A program made the translations under genes and the position numbers. A stretch of DNA of 37,522 nucleotides. Source: Clostridia bacterium (GTDB taxonomy: Bacteria > Bacillota > Clostridia > Oscillospirales > CAG-272). The notes beneath the pieces are model-generated. The model saw only the letters and a program-made list of their open reading frames with translations. It made no database searches and was not told the DNA's origin. Positions 6,923 to 15,790 of the stretch are shown piece after piece (within the stretch, counting starts at the first letter, position 1; each line of letters begins with the position of its first letter). The stretch is taken from positions 1 to 37,522 of the forward strand of contig JAFVQU010000024.1 in assembly GCA_017504625.1 (NCBI GenBank). Reading direction: 5' to 3'.

Positions 6923-8797
6923 TTATTTTCTTACCTCAAAGCCTGCAAAAGTATAGGGATTTATATCAGCAAGATATACCTTGTTTCCTTCAAGCCTACC
7001 GGTACAGTTTATAAAGCTTATCTCACCGTACACCTCTCCAAGCTCGACAACGGGCTCAAGTGCAATATCGTCAAATATATTCCAAAGCCCGACTGCAAGA
7101 GCATTTTCGCTCATCTTGCAGATAGTATACATCTTGGGGTTACCGTAGCAATATGCGGGAAGTCCCTTACCGTTTGTAAACCACTTGACCGTTTCGGCAT
7201 ACTGACGGCTTCTTGCATAGTGCTGCAGAAGAGTAGTGTTGCTGTTTTCGGGATTCATATTGAGAACAAGGAATTTCTGTCCCTTTGCGTTCTCATAGCG
7301 ATAAGACATGACGTAACGGTTACTGTAGAAGATACCCTCGCTAAGCACCTCCGCCTTCTCATCAAGCTCAACATCATATGTTGCCATACCGATAGCCATT
7401 ATATCATTATCCTCTGCAATAAAATGCTCGGTATCAACTCTATGCTCTGCGCCGACTGATTTAAGACCAACGTCAATTCCCTTGTCGGTAAGTATCTTTG
7501 CCGCAAGAATATCGATGATAAGACCGTTTTCAAGCACGCTCTCGTCAAAATGTCTTGCATTCTCACCAAACATAATACCACAAACGCCCTTGCCCTCATA
7601 CGTGGTCGGGATAGTACAAGCGGCAAGAGTTCTTGCCGCGCGGCTAAAGAAGCTGCTCTGAAGATCGCTCGACACACCGAGCTCGTTGGGGTTCTTGATA
7701 TCGGCAATTTTGTTCATTGCCTCATAAACTCTTACTCCACAAGCATCTTTACCGTGAAAATACTTATCAATTTCCGCGTAAAGAGAAAGATTTCTTTCAT
7801 GAAATTTTGCATACGTTGTCTCATAATTGGGATTTGAGCAATAGTCTATTCCGTATTTAAGTATACCGTCTGAAGCCCCAGACGCGCGAAGCGCAGTGTC
7901 AAATATTTCAAGACGCGCCGCCGAGCACATATGACGGGGACGCGGATAGGTATCGCCCTCGGTAAAGAACTCAAGATTCTCAGATCGTGTCCATACCGAC
8001 TCCATTCTCTCAAGCTCGATGGCATCCTGAAGCTCGTTGCCCCAAAGCTTATCGCGTGACCAATAAGGTGCGCCAATTCCTCTTGCATATGGCTTAGTAT
8101 TACCTGCAAAAATTCTCGAGAGCTTTGCAACGTCAGTTCCATCGTAATCCCATGAGGTCAGACAAGCCGCATATCCCAAGCGAACGGTGGGATCGACTTC
8201 ATCAAGTGCCTCTCTGAGCTTAGCTGCGTATTTTTCAAGAAAATATCCGTTTGCATGGAGGAACGCATCGCGATATTTATTCTTTCCACCGTTCAAAATG
8301 AGGGGAGATATTTCCTCCGCGGTCAATTCTTCTCCAACTTCATCGCAAATATATTTCAGATGGTGCTTACAAAGGCATGCTCGTTGAGAGCCGAGAAATC
8401 CGTAGCGAAGGTCGTCGTCAAGCATTATGATATCGACACCTGTCTTCGCCAGAGATCTTATTCTATCCATGCACTGCTCGGTAAAAACAGGATCTGCGGG
8501 ACAGCCGAAGCCAAACTGCTTTCCCTCAAGAGTTATCATGCTTCGCTCGCTACGGTTGTTGGAAAAGCTCAGCGTCCAAGCCCCCAGTTCTTTGTCGGCA
8601 TAGCCATTTTTGCGCAAAAAATCAACGCTCCACTTAAGATTTTCAATATCCTTAGTTGCTTTGTTTACATCAGAATAAAACCCTCCCTCAGCAACAATGA
8701 AAACTCTGTCGGGAGAAAATCTGTTAAGCTCCTTGAGTGCTGATTCAGGATTTTTGACTATGGTTGAGCCGTATATCGGAACTGAAATTTTGTACAT
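6923..8797 (-). CDS. Large putative glycoside-hydrolase-like TIM-barrel protein
   Basis: The product is 624 residues, without signal peptide or membrane segments, so cytoplasmic. I do not recognise the exact family. The first 350 residues look like a beta/alpha barrel: DRVFIVAEGGFY, then GVDIIMLDDDLRYG followed by a Cys/His pair (CLCKHH), a pattern seen in GH42-like putative glycosidases, then EFFTEGDTYPRPRH, where an acidic catalytic residue could sit. The last 270 residues contain a middle alpha/beta part (ENGLIIDILAAKILTDKGID) resembling the trimerisation domain of beta-galactosidases and a small beta domain at the end. The start has GAGG upstream. A role in carbohydrate breakdown is inference from fold-like features only. 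Confidence 0.6.
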   Translation of the reverse strand: MYKISVPIYGSTIVKNPESALKELNRFSPDRVFIVAEGGFYSDVNKATKDIENLKWSVDFLRKNGYADKELGAWTLSFSNNRSERSMITLEGKQFGFGCPADPVFTEQCMDRIRSLAKTGVDIIMLDDDLRYGFLGSQRACLCKHHLKYICDEVGEELTAEEISPLILNGGKNKYRDAFLHANGYFLEKYAAKLREALDEVDPTVRLGYAACLTSWDYDGTDVAKLSRIFAGNTKPYARGIGAPYWSRDKLWGNELQDAIELERMESVWTRSENLEFFTEGDTYPRPRHMCSAARLEIFDTALRASGASDGILKYGIDYCSNPNYETTYAKFHERNLSLYAEIDKYFHGKDACGVRVYEAMNKIADIKNPNELGVSSDLQSSFFSRAARTLAACTIPTTYEGKGVCGIMFGENARHFDESVLENGLIIDILAAKILTDKGIDVGLKSVGAEHRVDTEHFIAEDNDIMAIGMATYDVELDEKAEVLSEGIFYSNRYVMSYRYENAKGQKFLVLNMNPENSNTTLLQHYARSRQYAETVKWFTNGKGLPAYCYGNPKMYTICKMSENALAVGLWNIFDDIALEPVVELGEVYGEISFINCTGRLEGNKVYLADINPYTFAGFEVRK

Positions 8798-8846
8798 GTT
8801 TTTATCCTCGCTTTCGCTTCAGAAAAAATGGAATTATCTTGTGTTG

Positions 8847-8875
8847 ATGATATCATACATAAATATAAAAGTCAA
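8847..8875 (-). promoter_or_regulatory. Sigma-A promoter of the glycosidase-like gene
   Basis: On the minus strand, TTGACT (8875-8870), a 17-bp spacer and TATCAT (8852-8847), with TG just upstream of the -10. Confidence 0.75.
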
Positions 8876-8904
8876 TAAGATATTGGAAAATTACAACAAA
8901 ACAT

Positions 8905-8937
8905 AAAAAACATCGCGCTTTTCCACGCGATGTTTTT
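8905..8937 (-). terminator. Intrinsic terminator of the upp-pseudouridine synthase unit
   Basis: AAACATCGCG pairs with CGCGATGTTT, flanked by A- and T-tracts. It lies 6 bp beyond the stop codon of the minus-strand gene at 8944. Confidence 0.9.
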
Positions 8938-8943
8938 ATGATA

Positions 8944-9903
8944 TTATTCGTAATCCTTGACAAACCATATTTCATCTCTGTCAAGGCTTATCTCCTTGCC
9001 CGAAAGATATCCGAGATATCCCTCGTCACGACCGAAGTCAAATATCAAACGGTAAGAATACAGAGCCTGATATTTATATCCCTTAGACTTGTCGTCACGG
9101 TTAATTCCGTACTTGCCGTCGCCAAGCAAAGGATGACCGATATGAGCCATATGCGCTCTTATTTGATGAGTTCTGCCCGTTACAAGCTCGACCTCAACAA
9201 GACTTGATTCGCGCGCTTCCTTTATGACCTTATACTTAGTTATTATGTGCTTGAATCCTGGCTTTTCGGTGTCGGAAACCGTAACGAGATTATTTTTGCT
9301 GTCCTTGCGCAAAAATCCTTTAAGAGTATCTGCTCTCTTGGGGAGTTTTCCGTGAACCGCACAGAGATAGAACTTTCTTATTTCATCATTTTTGATCTTA
9401 TCGTTCATCACGCGCAGAGCTTCTGCATTTTTTGCGGCGATTACGATACCGCCCGTGTTTCTGTCTATTCGGTTGCAAAGCGCGGGAACGAAAGACTGCT
9501 CCTCATCGGGATCGTATTCACCCTTCTGATAAAGATACGCCTTAATGTGCATTATAAGCGTATTGTCCTTTGCGCTATCGTCCTCGTGACAAAGTACGCC
9601 CGGACGCTTGTTGCAAAGAATGATATTATCGTCCTCGTAGACGATATCTATTTTGGGCGTAATGCGTGCAAGCGCGCCCTCGTCACGCTCGGGCGAATCG
9701 AAAAACTCGTCCCTTATAAAAAGCTGAATTTCGTCGCCCTCTGCGAGTATTTGCTTTTGCTCACAGCGCTTGCGGTTGACCTTTATTTTTTTGGTTCTTA
9801 TGTATTTATACATAAGCGACGCGGGAAGTCCCTTCACCGCCTTGGTAAGAAACTTGTCAAGCCGCTGTCCCGCGTCGTTTTTATTTATTTTCAAAATTTG
9901 CAT
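8944..9903 (-). CDS. RluA family pseudouridine synthase
   Basis: The product is a 319-residue enzyme converting specific uridines of structured RNA (usually 23S rRNA) to pseudouridine. An N-terminal S4 RNA-binding domain (residues 1-62; GQRLDKFLTKAVKG, then KKIKVNRKR) precedes the catalytic domain. The catalytic Asp is Asp147 in CNRIDRNTGG, a variant of the usual HRLDxxTSG. GRTHQIRAHMAHIGHPLLGD near residue 245 is the second family motif. It starts 11 bp after upp and probably shares its promoter. Which RluA subclass (C or D) is unclear. Confidence 0.93.
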   Translation of the reverse strand: MQILKINKNDAGQRLDKFLTKAVKGLPASLMYKYIRTKKIKVNRKRCEQKQILAEGDEIQLFIRDEFFDSPERDEGALARITPKIDIVYEDDNIILCNKRPGVLCHEDDSAKDNTLIMHIKAYLYQKGEYDPDEEQSFVPALCNRIDRNTGGIVIAAKNAEALRVMNDKIKNDEIRKFYLCAVHGKLPKRADTLKGFLRKDSKNNLVTVSDTEKPGFKHIITKYKVIKEARESSLVEVELVTGRTHQIRAHMAHIGHPLLGDGKYGINRDDKSKGYKYQALYSYRLIFDFGRDEGYLGYLSGKEISLDRDEIWFVKDYE

Positions 9904-9914
9904 AGAGTGGATGG

Positions 9915-10712
<798 letters not shown>

Positions 10713-10734
10713 TTATGAAAGGGGGCTTTTTCAG

Positions 10735-12054
10735 TTGGACAAAAAAATTTCATGCGGCATAGTTACGCTTGGCTGTAAGGTCAATCAGTACGAATCCGAG
10801 GCTATCGCCGAAAAGCTTGAAGATATGGGCTTTGATATCTGCGACAGCGGCAAAATTTGCGACGCGTATATAATAAACACCTGCACGGTTACCGCCGAGT
10901 CTGACAGAAAGGCTCGCCAGACTATCCGCAGAATGATGAAGCAAAATAATAACGCGTACATACTCGTCACGGGCTGCTACTCTCAGGTCTCTCCAGAGGA
11001 CGTTGCGGCTATTGACGGAGTTGACTATATCTGCGGTACGTCAAATAAAATGACTGTTTGTGATAAGCTCTGTGAGCTTGTCAAGGGCGGCAAGAAAAAT
11101 GAAGCCGCCGAAATATGCGTTCCCGATCTTGACAAAGAGGGCTTTGAGCCTATGTCGATAAAGAGATTTGAACGCACCCGCGCTTACGTGAAAATTGAGG
11201 ACGGATGCGAATCGAAATGCGCTTATTGCACTATTCCCGCATCGCGCGGGCCCATCCGTTCAAAGCCGTTTGACGAGGTAATAAATGAGGTTGCAGAGCT
11301 TACTGCGGGCGGCTGCCGCGAGATCGTGCTTACGGGTATTGAAACAGGCTCCTACGGACGTGACCTTCCCGAAAAGGAGGACTTCGGCTCGCTTCTATAT
11401 GCGGTTGACAAGATTGACGGAATCAAAAGAGTCCGACTCGGCTCGCTTGATCCCACGGTCATAAAGCCCGAATTCGTAGAAAAAATTAAGGATCTCAAAT
11501 CGTTAGCCCCGCATTTTCACCTCTCGCTTCAAAGCGGAAGCAGTAAAACTCTTGCCGCCATGCGCCGCAAGTACAATGCTGATCAGGCATTGGCAAGCAT
11601 TGAGAGATTGCGCGCCGCTATGCCCGACGTTAAGTTCACAACCGATATTATAGTCGGATTTCCCGGTGAAACCGAGGAAGATTTTGAGCAATCCTGTGAA
11701 TTTGCAAGACGCGCAAGATTTCTGATGATCCACGTATTCCCGTACTCAAAGCGCAAAGGCACGGTTGCCGCCACAATGAAGGATCAGATCCCCGAGCAGA
11801 TAAAAAAGGAGCGTGTACACAAGCTCAGCGCAATAAGCCGCGAGATCAGATCGGAAATTCTTGACGAAAAGATTGCAGAGGGAAAATCGGTCAGCGTGCT
11901 TTTTGAAAGCTGGTCGGACGGATACGCCAAAGGACACACCGCAGACTTTATCGAGGTCAAGGTGAGAAGTGACAAGGCTCTGCACTCGGTTTTCCGCAAC
12001 GTGATACTTCTCTCTCACGACGGCGATATCTGCGAGGCAAAATTCGCTGATTAA
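10735..12054 (+). CDS. mtaB: tRNA ct6A37 methylthiotransferase MtaB
   Basis: The product is a 439-residue radical-SAM enzyme adding a methylthio group to t6A/ct6A at position 37 of tRNAs reading ANN codons. The N-terminal methylthiotransferase domain has the three cluster cysteines Cys14 (TLGCKVNQYE), Cys50 (NTCTVT) and Cys81 (TGCYSQ). The radical-SAM motif CxxxCxxC is Cys157/161/164 (GCESKCAYC). A TRAM domain closes the protein. KVNQYES at the N-terminus separates MtaB from MiaB and RimO. Translation appears to begin at a TTG (10735), 11 nt behind AAAGGGGG; no better ATG lies nearby. No clear terminator follows. Confidence 0.95.
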   Translation: MDKKISCGIVTLGCKVNQYESEAIAEKLEDMGFDICDSGKICDAYIINTCTVTAESDRKARQTIRRMMKQNNNAYILVTGCYSQVSPEDVAAIDGVDYICGTSNKMTVCDKLCELVKGGKKNEAAEICVPDLDKEGFEPMSIKRFERTRAYVKIEDGCESKCAYCTIPASRGPIRSKPFDEVINEVAELTAGGCREIVLTGIETGSYGRDLPEKEDFGSLLYAVDKIDGIKRVRLGSLDPTVIKPEFVEKIKDLKSLAPHFHLSLQSGSSKTLAAMRRKYNADQALASIERLRAAMPDVKFTTDIIVGFPGETEEDFEQSCEFARRARFLMIHVFPYSKRKGTVAATMKDQIPEQIKKERVHKLSAISREIRSEILDEKIAEGKSVSVLFESWSDGYAKGHTADFIEVKVRSDKALHSVFRNVILLSHDGDICEAKFAD

Positions 12055-12115
12055 TAAAGCTTATAAGGCAGAAAAATATTTTTTCAAAAAATTTCAACTT
12101 TTTTTCAAAAAACTA

Positions 12116-12144
12116 TTGCATTTATGAAAAAAGTGTGGTATAAT
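12116..12144 (+). promoter_or_regulatory. Sigma-A promoter of rpmB
   Basis: TTGCAT (12116-12121), a 17-bp spacer and TATAAT (12139-12144), with extended -10 TG. Confidence 0.85.
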
Positions 12145-12213
12145 ATCGAAGTTGCAGTATGTAAAAAAAATTCTTAACAATAGATGCAAGAAGTTGCAAG
12201 GAGGTGTCATAAT

Positions 12214-12399
12214 ATGGCAAAGTGTAGTGTTTGTGGTAAGGGCGTTGTTTTCGGTCAGAACGTATCTCACTCTAACCGTAAGACCAACAGAACTTGGAAG
12301 CCCAATATCCGTAAGGTAAAGGCAATCGTTGACGGTACACCTAAGACCGTTGCTGTTTGCGCTCGTTGCCTCCGTTCTGGCAAGGTTAACCGCGCTTGA
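12214..12399 (+). CDS. rpmB: 50S ribosomal protein L28
   Basis: The product is a 61-residue ribosomal protein of the large subunit. It begins MAKCSVCGKG behind a perfect AAGGAGGTG at 12198-12206; the open frame extends 10 codons upstream through this site and is not the true start. It is a zinc-binding (C+) version, with CSVC near the start and CARC near the end as the ligand pairs. HSNRKTNRTWKPN is the L28 core. Its terminator overlaps the leader of the next gene, so some read-through is possible. Confidence 0.98.
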   Translation: MAKCSVCGKGVVFGQNVSHSNRKTNRTWKPNIRKVKAIVDGTPKTVAVCARCLRSGKVNRA

Positions 12400-12415
12400 T
12401 CGGTGTAAAAGCAAT

Positions 12416-12459
12416 AAATTTACTTTGGGGTGTGTGAAGAACGCACCCCGTAAATTTTT
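12416..12459 (+). terminator. Intrinsic terminator of rpmB
   Basis: AAATTTAC...GGGGTGTG pairs with CGCACCCC-GTAAATTT, followed by T residues. The ribosome binding site of the next gene follows immediately, so it may act as an attenuator. Confidence 0.8.
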
Positions 12460-12478
12460 CTTTGGAGGATTTATCAAA

Positions 12479-13186
12479 ATGATCGCTCTGATTGATGAGA
12501 GAATTGATAATTATTCTCTGCTCGCCTTAAAAAATATGGGAGCAGAGCTTTTTTTGATGCCTCCCGCGCCCTATCTTCAAAAAGGTGTGGCATCACACCC
12601 CGATATGCTTGTTTTTTGCGGATTTGGCAAGCTTTTTTGCCACGAAAGATATTACGTTGATAACAAATCGCTTATCGACCCAATCTTGAGCTTGTCGGGG
12701 CTTGAATTGGTGCTTTCAAAAGAAGAGATAAGCGAAAAATATCCTCATGACGTCAAATTCAACGCCGCGCTTGTGGGGAATGCGCTTATTTGCAATAAAA
12801 AAACCGTTTCAAAGCTTATTTTAGATGCGGCGAATGATAACGGCTATAAAATCCTCGACGTGCCTCAAGGTTATACGAAATGCTCTACGGCAATTATTTC
12901 CGATAATGCGATAATTACCGCAGATAAGCCAATCTATTCGGCTTGTATTTCTTCAGGCATTGATGCCTTGCTTGCAACTCCAACGGGAGTTGAGCTTTCG
13001 GGCTATGATTGCGGCTTTATAGGTGGAGCTACGGGCAATTTTGCAGATGCGGTATATTTTTGCGGAGATATTTCCCTGCATCCTGACGGAAAAGCTATAA
13101 ACGATTTCTGCGAAAAGCACGGAAAAAAAGTTGTCTGTCTTTCCGACAAACCGCTTTACGACTATGGAACAATAATCTTTATATAA
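12479..13186 (+). CDS. DUF6873-like protein with amidinotransferase (GME) fold
   Basis: The product is 235 residues. Translation should begin at the ATG at 12479, 9 nt behind GGAGG; the frame is open back to 12329 but overlaps rpmB there. The sequence has repeated short beta/alpha units (ALIDERID, TAIISDNAIITADKP, GFIGGATGNFADAVYFCGDI), reminding me of the pentein-like proteins annotated as DUF6873 in Clostridia. Penteins include dimethylarginine hydrolases, but I cannot identify the full Cys-His-Glu active site here. Assignment rests on memory of the family style; function is unknown. It probably shares rpmB transcripts by read-through. Confidence 0.75.
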   Translation: MIALIDERIDNYSLLALKNMGAELFLMPPAPYLQKGVASHPDMLVFCGFGKLFCHERYYVDNKSLIDPILSLSGLELVLSKEEISEKYPHDVKFNAALVGNALICNKKTVSKLILDAANDNGYKILDVPQGYTKCSTAIISDNAIITADKPIYSACISSGIDALLATPTGVELSGYDCGFIGGATGNFADAVYFCGDISLHPDGKAINDFCEKHGKKVVCLSDKPLYDYGTIIFI

Positions 13187-13188
13187 CG

Positions 13189-13224
13189 AAAAAGACCTGA
13201 TAGCTAACGCTATCAGGTCTTTTT
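13189..13224. terminator. Bidirectional intrinsic terminator
   Basis: AGACCTGATAGC pairs with GCTATCAGGTCT around TAAC, with A- and T-tracts. It ends the plus-strand gene at 13186 and the minus-strand RNase P RNA. Confidence 0.92.
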
Positions 13225-13225
13225 A

Positions 13226-13585
13226 GCCCCGTCTGTAAGCCGGGTTCTGTCTTAAACGGTCATCAATCTTTGCTTTTCGTCACCGAAAAGCTCCGACACT
13301 CTCGTGCCGTGCCACCCGAAAGTATCCTTTCGGAATTCAGGGCGTATTTCCCTTCGGGTGTTGCTTCGGGTAGGGTTTACAGCAAACCTATGTTACCATA
13401 GGAGTGGGTGGGCTCTTACCCCACCTTTCCACCTTTTCCCAAGTGACTTGGGTAGTCTATTTCTGTTGCACTTTCCCGGCGATTACTCGCGGCTGACGTT
13501 ATCAGTTACCCTGCCCTGCGAAGCCCGGACTTTCCTCACGCAAAGACCTTTAGGCATGATTGCGCGCGACCGTTCGGCGGAGCTT
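13226..13585 (-). ncRNA. rnpB: RNase P RNA
   Basis: This is the catalytic RNA of RNase P, which matures the 5' ends of tRNAs. Read on the minus strand, it contains the universally conserved GAGGAAAGTCCGGGC near the 5' end, then GGGCAGGGTAACTGATAACG, GGGAAAGTGCAACAGAAA in the core, and the 3' end GACAGAACCCGGCTTACAGA. The pattern after GAGGAAAGTCC fits class A rather than the Bacillus class B form. The 5' end is estimated from the promoter; the 3' end from the following terminator hairpin. Confidence 0.96.
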
Positions 13586-13590
13586 TACAT

Positions 13591-13619
13591 ATTATATCAC
13601 TCTTTTTTTCTTTTGTCAA
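13591..13619 (-). promoter_or_regulatory. Strong sigma-A promoter of rnpB
   Basis: On the minus strand, TTGACA (13619-13614), a 17-bp spacer and TATAAT (13596-13591), with TG extension: a near-ideal promoter, as expected for a stable RNA. Confidence 0.92.
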
Positions 13620-13661
13620 CTTGATTTTGCGTCGGGCTTGCCCTCAAATCACCTGTTTCTC

Positions 13662-13690
13662 TTGACATTTCACATTTTTTGTGTTAATAT
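13662..13690 (+). promoter_or_regulatory. Sigma-A promoter of rimO-pgsA
   Basis: TTGACA (13662-13667), a 17-bp spacer and TAATAT (13685-13690). A second extended -10, TGaTAAAAT, lies at 13697-13705. Confidence 0.75.
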
Positions 13691-13735
13691 TTAAAGTGAT
13701 AAAATATGCATAAAATTCTATAAAGAAGGTAATAT

Positions 13736-15097
13736 ATGAAAATTGGATTTATTTCACTCGGCTGTCCCAAAAATCAGCTTGACACCGAGGTAATGCTCCA
13801 CGAGATCGCGTCGGCAGGTCACGAGATCACGCCTGACGAAACCGAGGCAGAGATAGTTATTATAAACACCTGCGCTTTTATCGAGTCTGCAAAGAAAGAG
13901 GCTATTGACAATATCCTCGACATTGCTTGGCTCAAAAAGCATAACGGTCTTAAGGGTATAATCGTCACAGGCTGTATGGCGGAGCGTTACGGCAAGGAAA
14001 TTCTTGAGGAATTCCCCGAGGTTGACGCCGTGCTTGGCGTTGGTAGCATACATAATATCGTAGAGGCGGTCGATTCGGTTGCTAAGAACGCAGGTAAGAA
14101 GAAAAAGAAAAACGAGCCCGATTGCCGCTACTATTCTCACGAGGACAAGGACACCGTGCGTCTTGGCGGCGACCGAATTCTGACAACTCCCGACTACGCC
14201 GCTTATCTTAAAATAAGCGAGGGCTGTGACAACCGCTGCACCTACTGCGCTATCCCCGATATACGCGGAAAATTCCGCAGCCGTCCCATGGAGGAGCTTA
14301 TCAAGGAGGCAAAGGAGCTTGACGAGCTTGGTGTTAAGGAGCTTACGATTATCGCGCAGGACACGACGAGATACGGCATCGACCTTTACGGCGAGTACTG
14401 TCTTGACAAGCTCTTGCATAAGATTACAGAAGAAACATCTATCCCGTGGATAAGAGTGCTTTATTGCTACCCCGACAAGATCACCGACGGACTTATCGAG
14501 GAGATGAAGAACAATCCCCGAATTCTCCATTATATTGATCTTCCCCTTCAGCACATCAGCGACAGCGTGCTGAAGCGTATGAACCGCCACGGCAAGAGCG
14601 CGATGATCCGCGAGGTACTCTCAAAGCTCAAGCGCGAGATTCCCGACGTAGTCATCCGCACGACCTTTATCGTCGGCTTCCCAGGGGAAACCGACGAGGA
14701 TTTCTGTGAGCTTGCAGAGTTTATCAAGACCGAGAGATTTGACCGCGCGGGCGTATTTACCTACTCTCGCGAGGAAGGCACTCCCGCATATAATTTTGAC
14801 GGTCAGATAGACGAGCAGATAAAGCAGGACAGAATGGATATTCTTATGCAGTCCCAGCTTGCTATCAACGAGGAAAAAAATCAGGCACGCGTTGGCACTA
14901 CTATGACCGTGCTTTGCGAAGACTTCGACCCCGTAAGCGACTACTATTTCGGCAGAAGTGAGTTTGACGCTCCCGAGATCGACGGCAAGGTATTCTTCAA
15001 ATCCGAAGAAAAAATCGAGCCCGGACAATTTGTCAAGGTCAAGATCCGCAGAGTTGAGGAATACGACCTTTGCGGCTTTGCAGTTACAAATAAATAA
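13736..15097 (+). CDS. rimO: Ribosomal protein S12 methylthiotransferase RimO
   Basis: The product is a 453-residue radical-SAM enzyme that methylthiolates a conserved Asp of ribosomal protein S12. Cluster cysteines of the N-terminal domain are Cys10 (SLGCPKNQLD), Cys46 (NTCAFIESA) and Cys80 (TGCMAERY). The radical-SAM CxxxCxxC is Cys164/168/171 (GCDNRCTYCAIPDIRGKFRS). A C-terminal TRAM domain ends the protein. The SLGCPKNQLDTE and CAFIESAKKE stretches are characteristic of RimO. GAAGG precedes the ATG. pgsA follows 25 bp later. Confidence 0.97.
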   Translation: MKIGFISLGCPKNQLDTEVMLHEIASAGHEITPDETEAEIVIINTCAFIESAKKEAIDNILDIAWLKKHNGLKGIIVTGCMAERYGKEILEEFPEVDAVLGVGSIHNIVEAVDSVAKNAGKKKKKNEPDCRYYSHEDKDTVRLGGDRILTTPDYAAYLKISEGCDNRCTYCAIPDIRGKFRSRPMEELIKEAKELDELGVKELTIIAQDTTRYGIDLYGEYCLDKLLHKITEETSIPWIRVLYCYPDKITDGLIEEMKNNPRILHYIDLPLQHISDSVLKRMNRHGKSAMIREVLSKLKREIPDVVIRTTFIVGFPGETDEDFCELAEFIKTERFDRAGVFTYSREEGTPAYNFDGQIDEQIKQDRMDILMQSQLAINEEKNQARVGTTMTVLCEDFDPVSDYYFGRSEFDAPEIDGKVFFKSEEKIEPGQFVKVKIRRVEEYDLCGFAVTNK

Positions 15098-15122
15098 TTT
15101 TTGTGGAAAGTGAGTGATAGAT

Positions 15123-15749
15123 ATGAAAATGAATCTTCCCAATAAGCTTTCAGTGCTTCGTCTTATAATGGTTCCGATATTTATGGTCGTAATGCTCCTG
15201 CCTACCTTCGTAAGCTTTAGCGCAACGACGAACACGATACTCACCATAGTCGGCGCGTTCCTCTTTATCGCGGCGTCCTTTACCGATATGCTTGACGGCA
15301 AGATCGCGAGAAAATATAACCTTGTAACAGACTTTGGTAAATTCCTTGATCCCCTTGCCGACAAATTTATGGTAATCGGCGCAATGCTCTGCATTCTCTT
15401 TACAAGCGCGGGAAACATCGCAATGTTCACCCTTTACTTCTTCGCCCTTGTAGTCGTAGTTTTCCGTGAGTTAGCGGTAACAAGCATCCGTCTTGTTGCG
15501 GCATCGGGCAAGCAGAAGGTAGTTATCGCGGCAAATATGCTTGGCAAAATGAAAACGGTTACACAGATAATTGCTATCTGCGCCGCACTTCTTGAGCCTG
15601 TTATCTACTCGGCTTTGAACGTCGGCTGGAACATTCTCGGAATCGCGCCCATCACGTTCGTAACCACCGTGCTTATGATATATCTCACGATCCATTCGGG
15701 TATAAACTACCTCGTCGGCGCGTGGAAATATCTTGATCCTGAAAAGTAA
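15123..15749 (+). CDS. pgsA: CDP-diacylglycerol-glycerol-3-phosphate 3-phosphatidyltransferase
   Basis: The product is a 208-residue integral membrane enzyme making phosphatidylglycerol phosphate, the first step to phosphatidylglycerol and cardiolipin. The CDP-alcohol phosphotransferase signature DG(x)2AR(x)8G(x)3D(x)3D is complete: DGKIARKYNLVTDFGKFLDP, then the last Asp in LADK. Five to six hydrophobic helices are visible. I place the start at ATG 15123 (MKMNLPNKLSVLR), 12 nt after GGAAAG; a GTG at 15114 is too close to the ribosome binding site. It is the second gene of the rimO unit. Confidence 0.94.
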   Translation: MKMNLPNKLSVLRLIMVPIFMVVMLLPTFVSFSATTNTILTIVGAFLFIAASFTDMLDGKIARKYNLVTDFGKFLDPLADKFMVIGAMLCILFTSAGNIAMFTLYFFALVVVVFRELAVTSIRLVAASGKQKVVIAANMLGKMKTVTQIIAICAALLEPVIYSALNVGWNILGIAPITFVTTVLMIYLTIHSGINYLVGAWKYLDPEK

Positions 15750-15755
15750 AAAGTT

Positions 15756-15790
15756 AAGACCTTGACGGCTTGCCGTCAAGGTCTTTTTTT
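15756..15790. terminator. Bidirectional intrinsic terminator
   Basis: AAGACCTTGACGGC pairs with GCCGTCAAGGTCTT, with a T-tract on the right. It ends pgsA and overlaps the end of the convergent ATPase gene. Confidence 0.92.

Noticed and set aside
13754-14590. 278-codon minus-strand open frame across rimO
   Set aside because: Antisense shadow of rimO without start signals or recognisable protein features.
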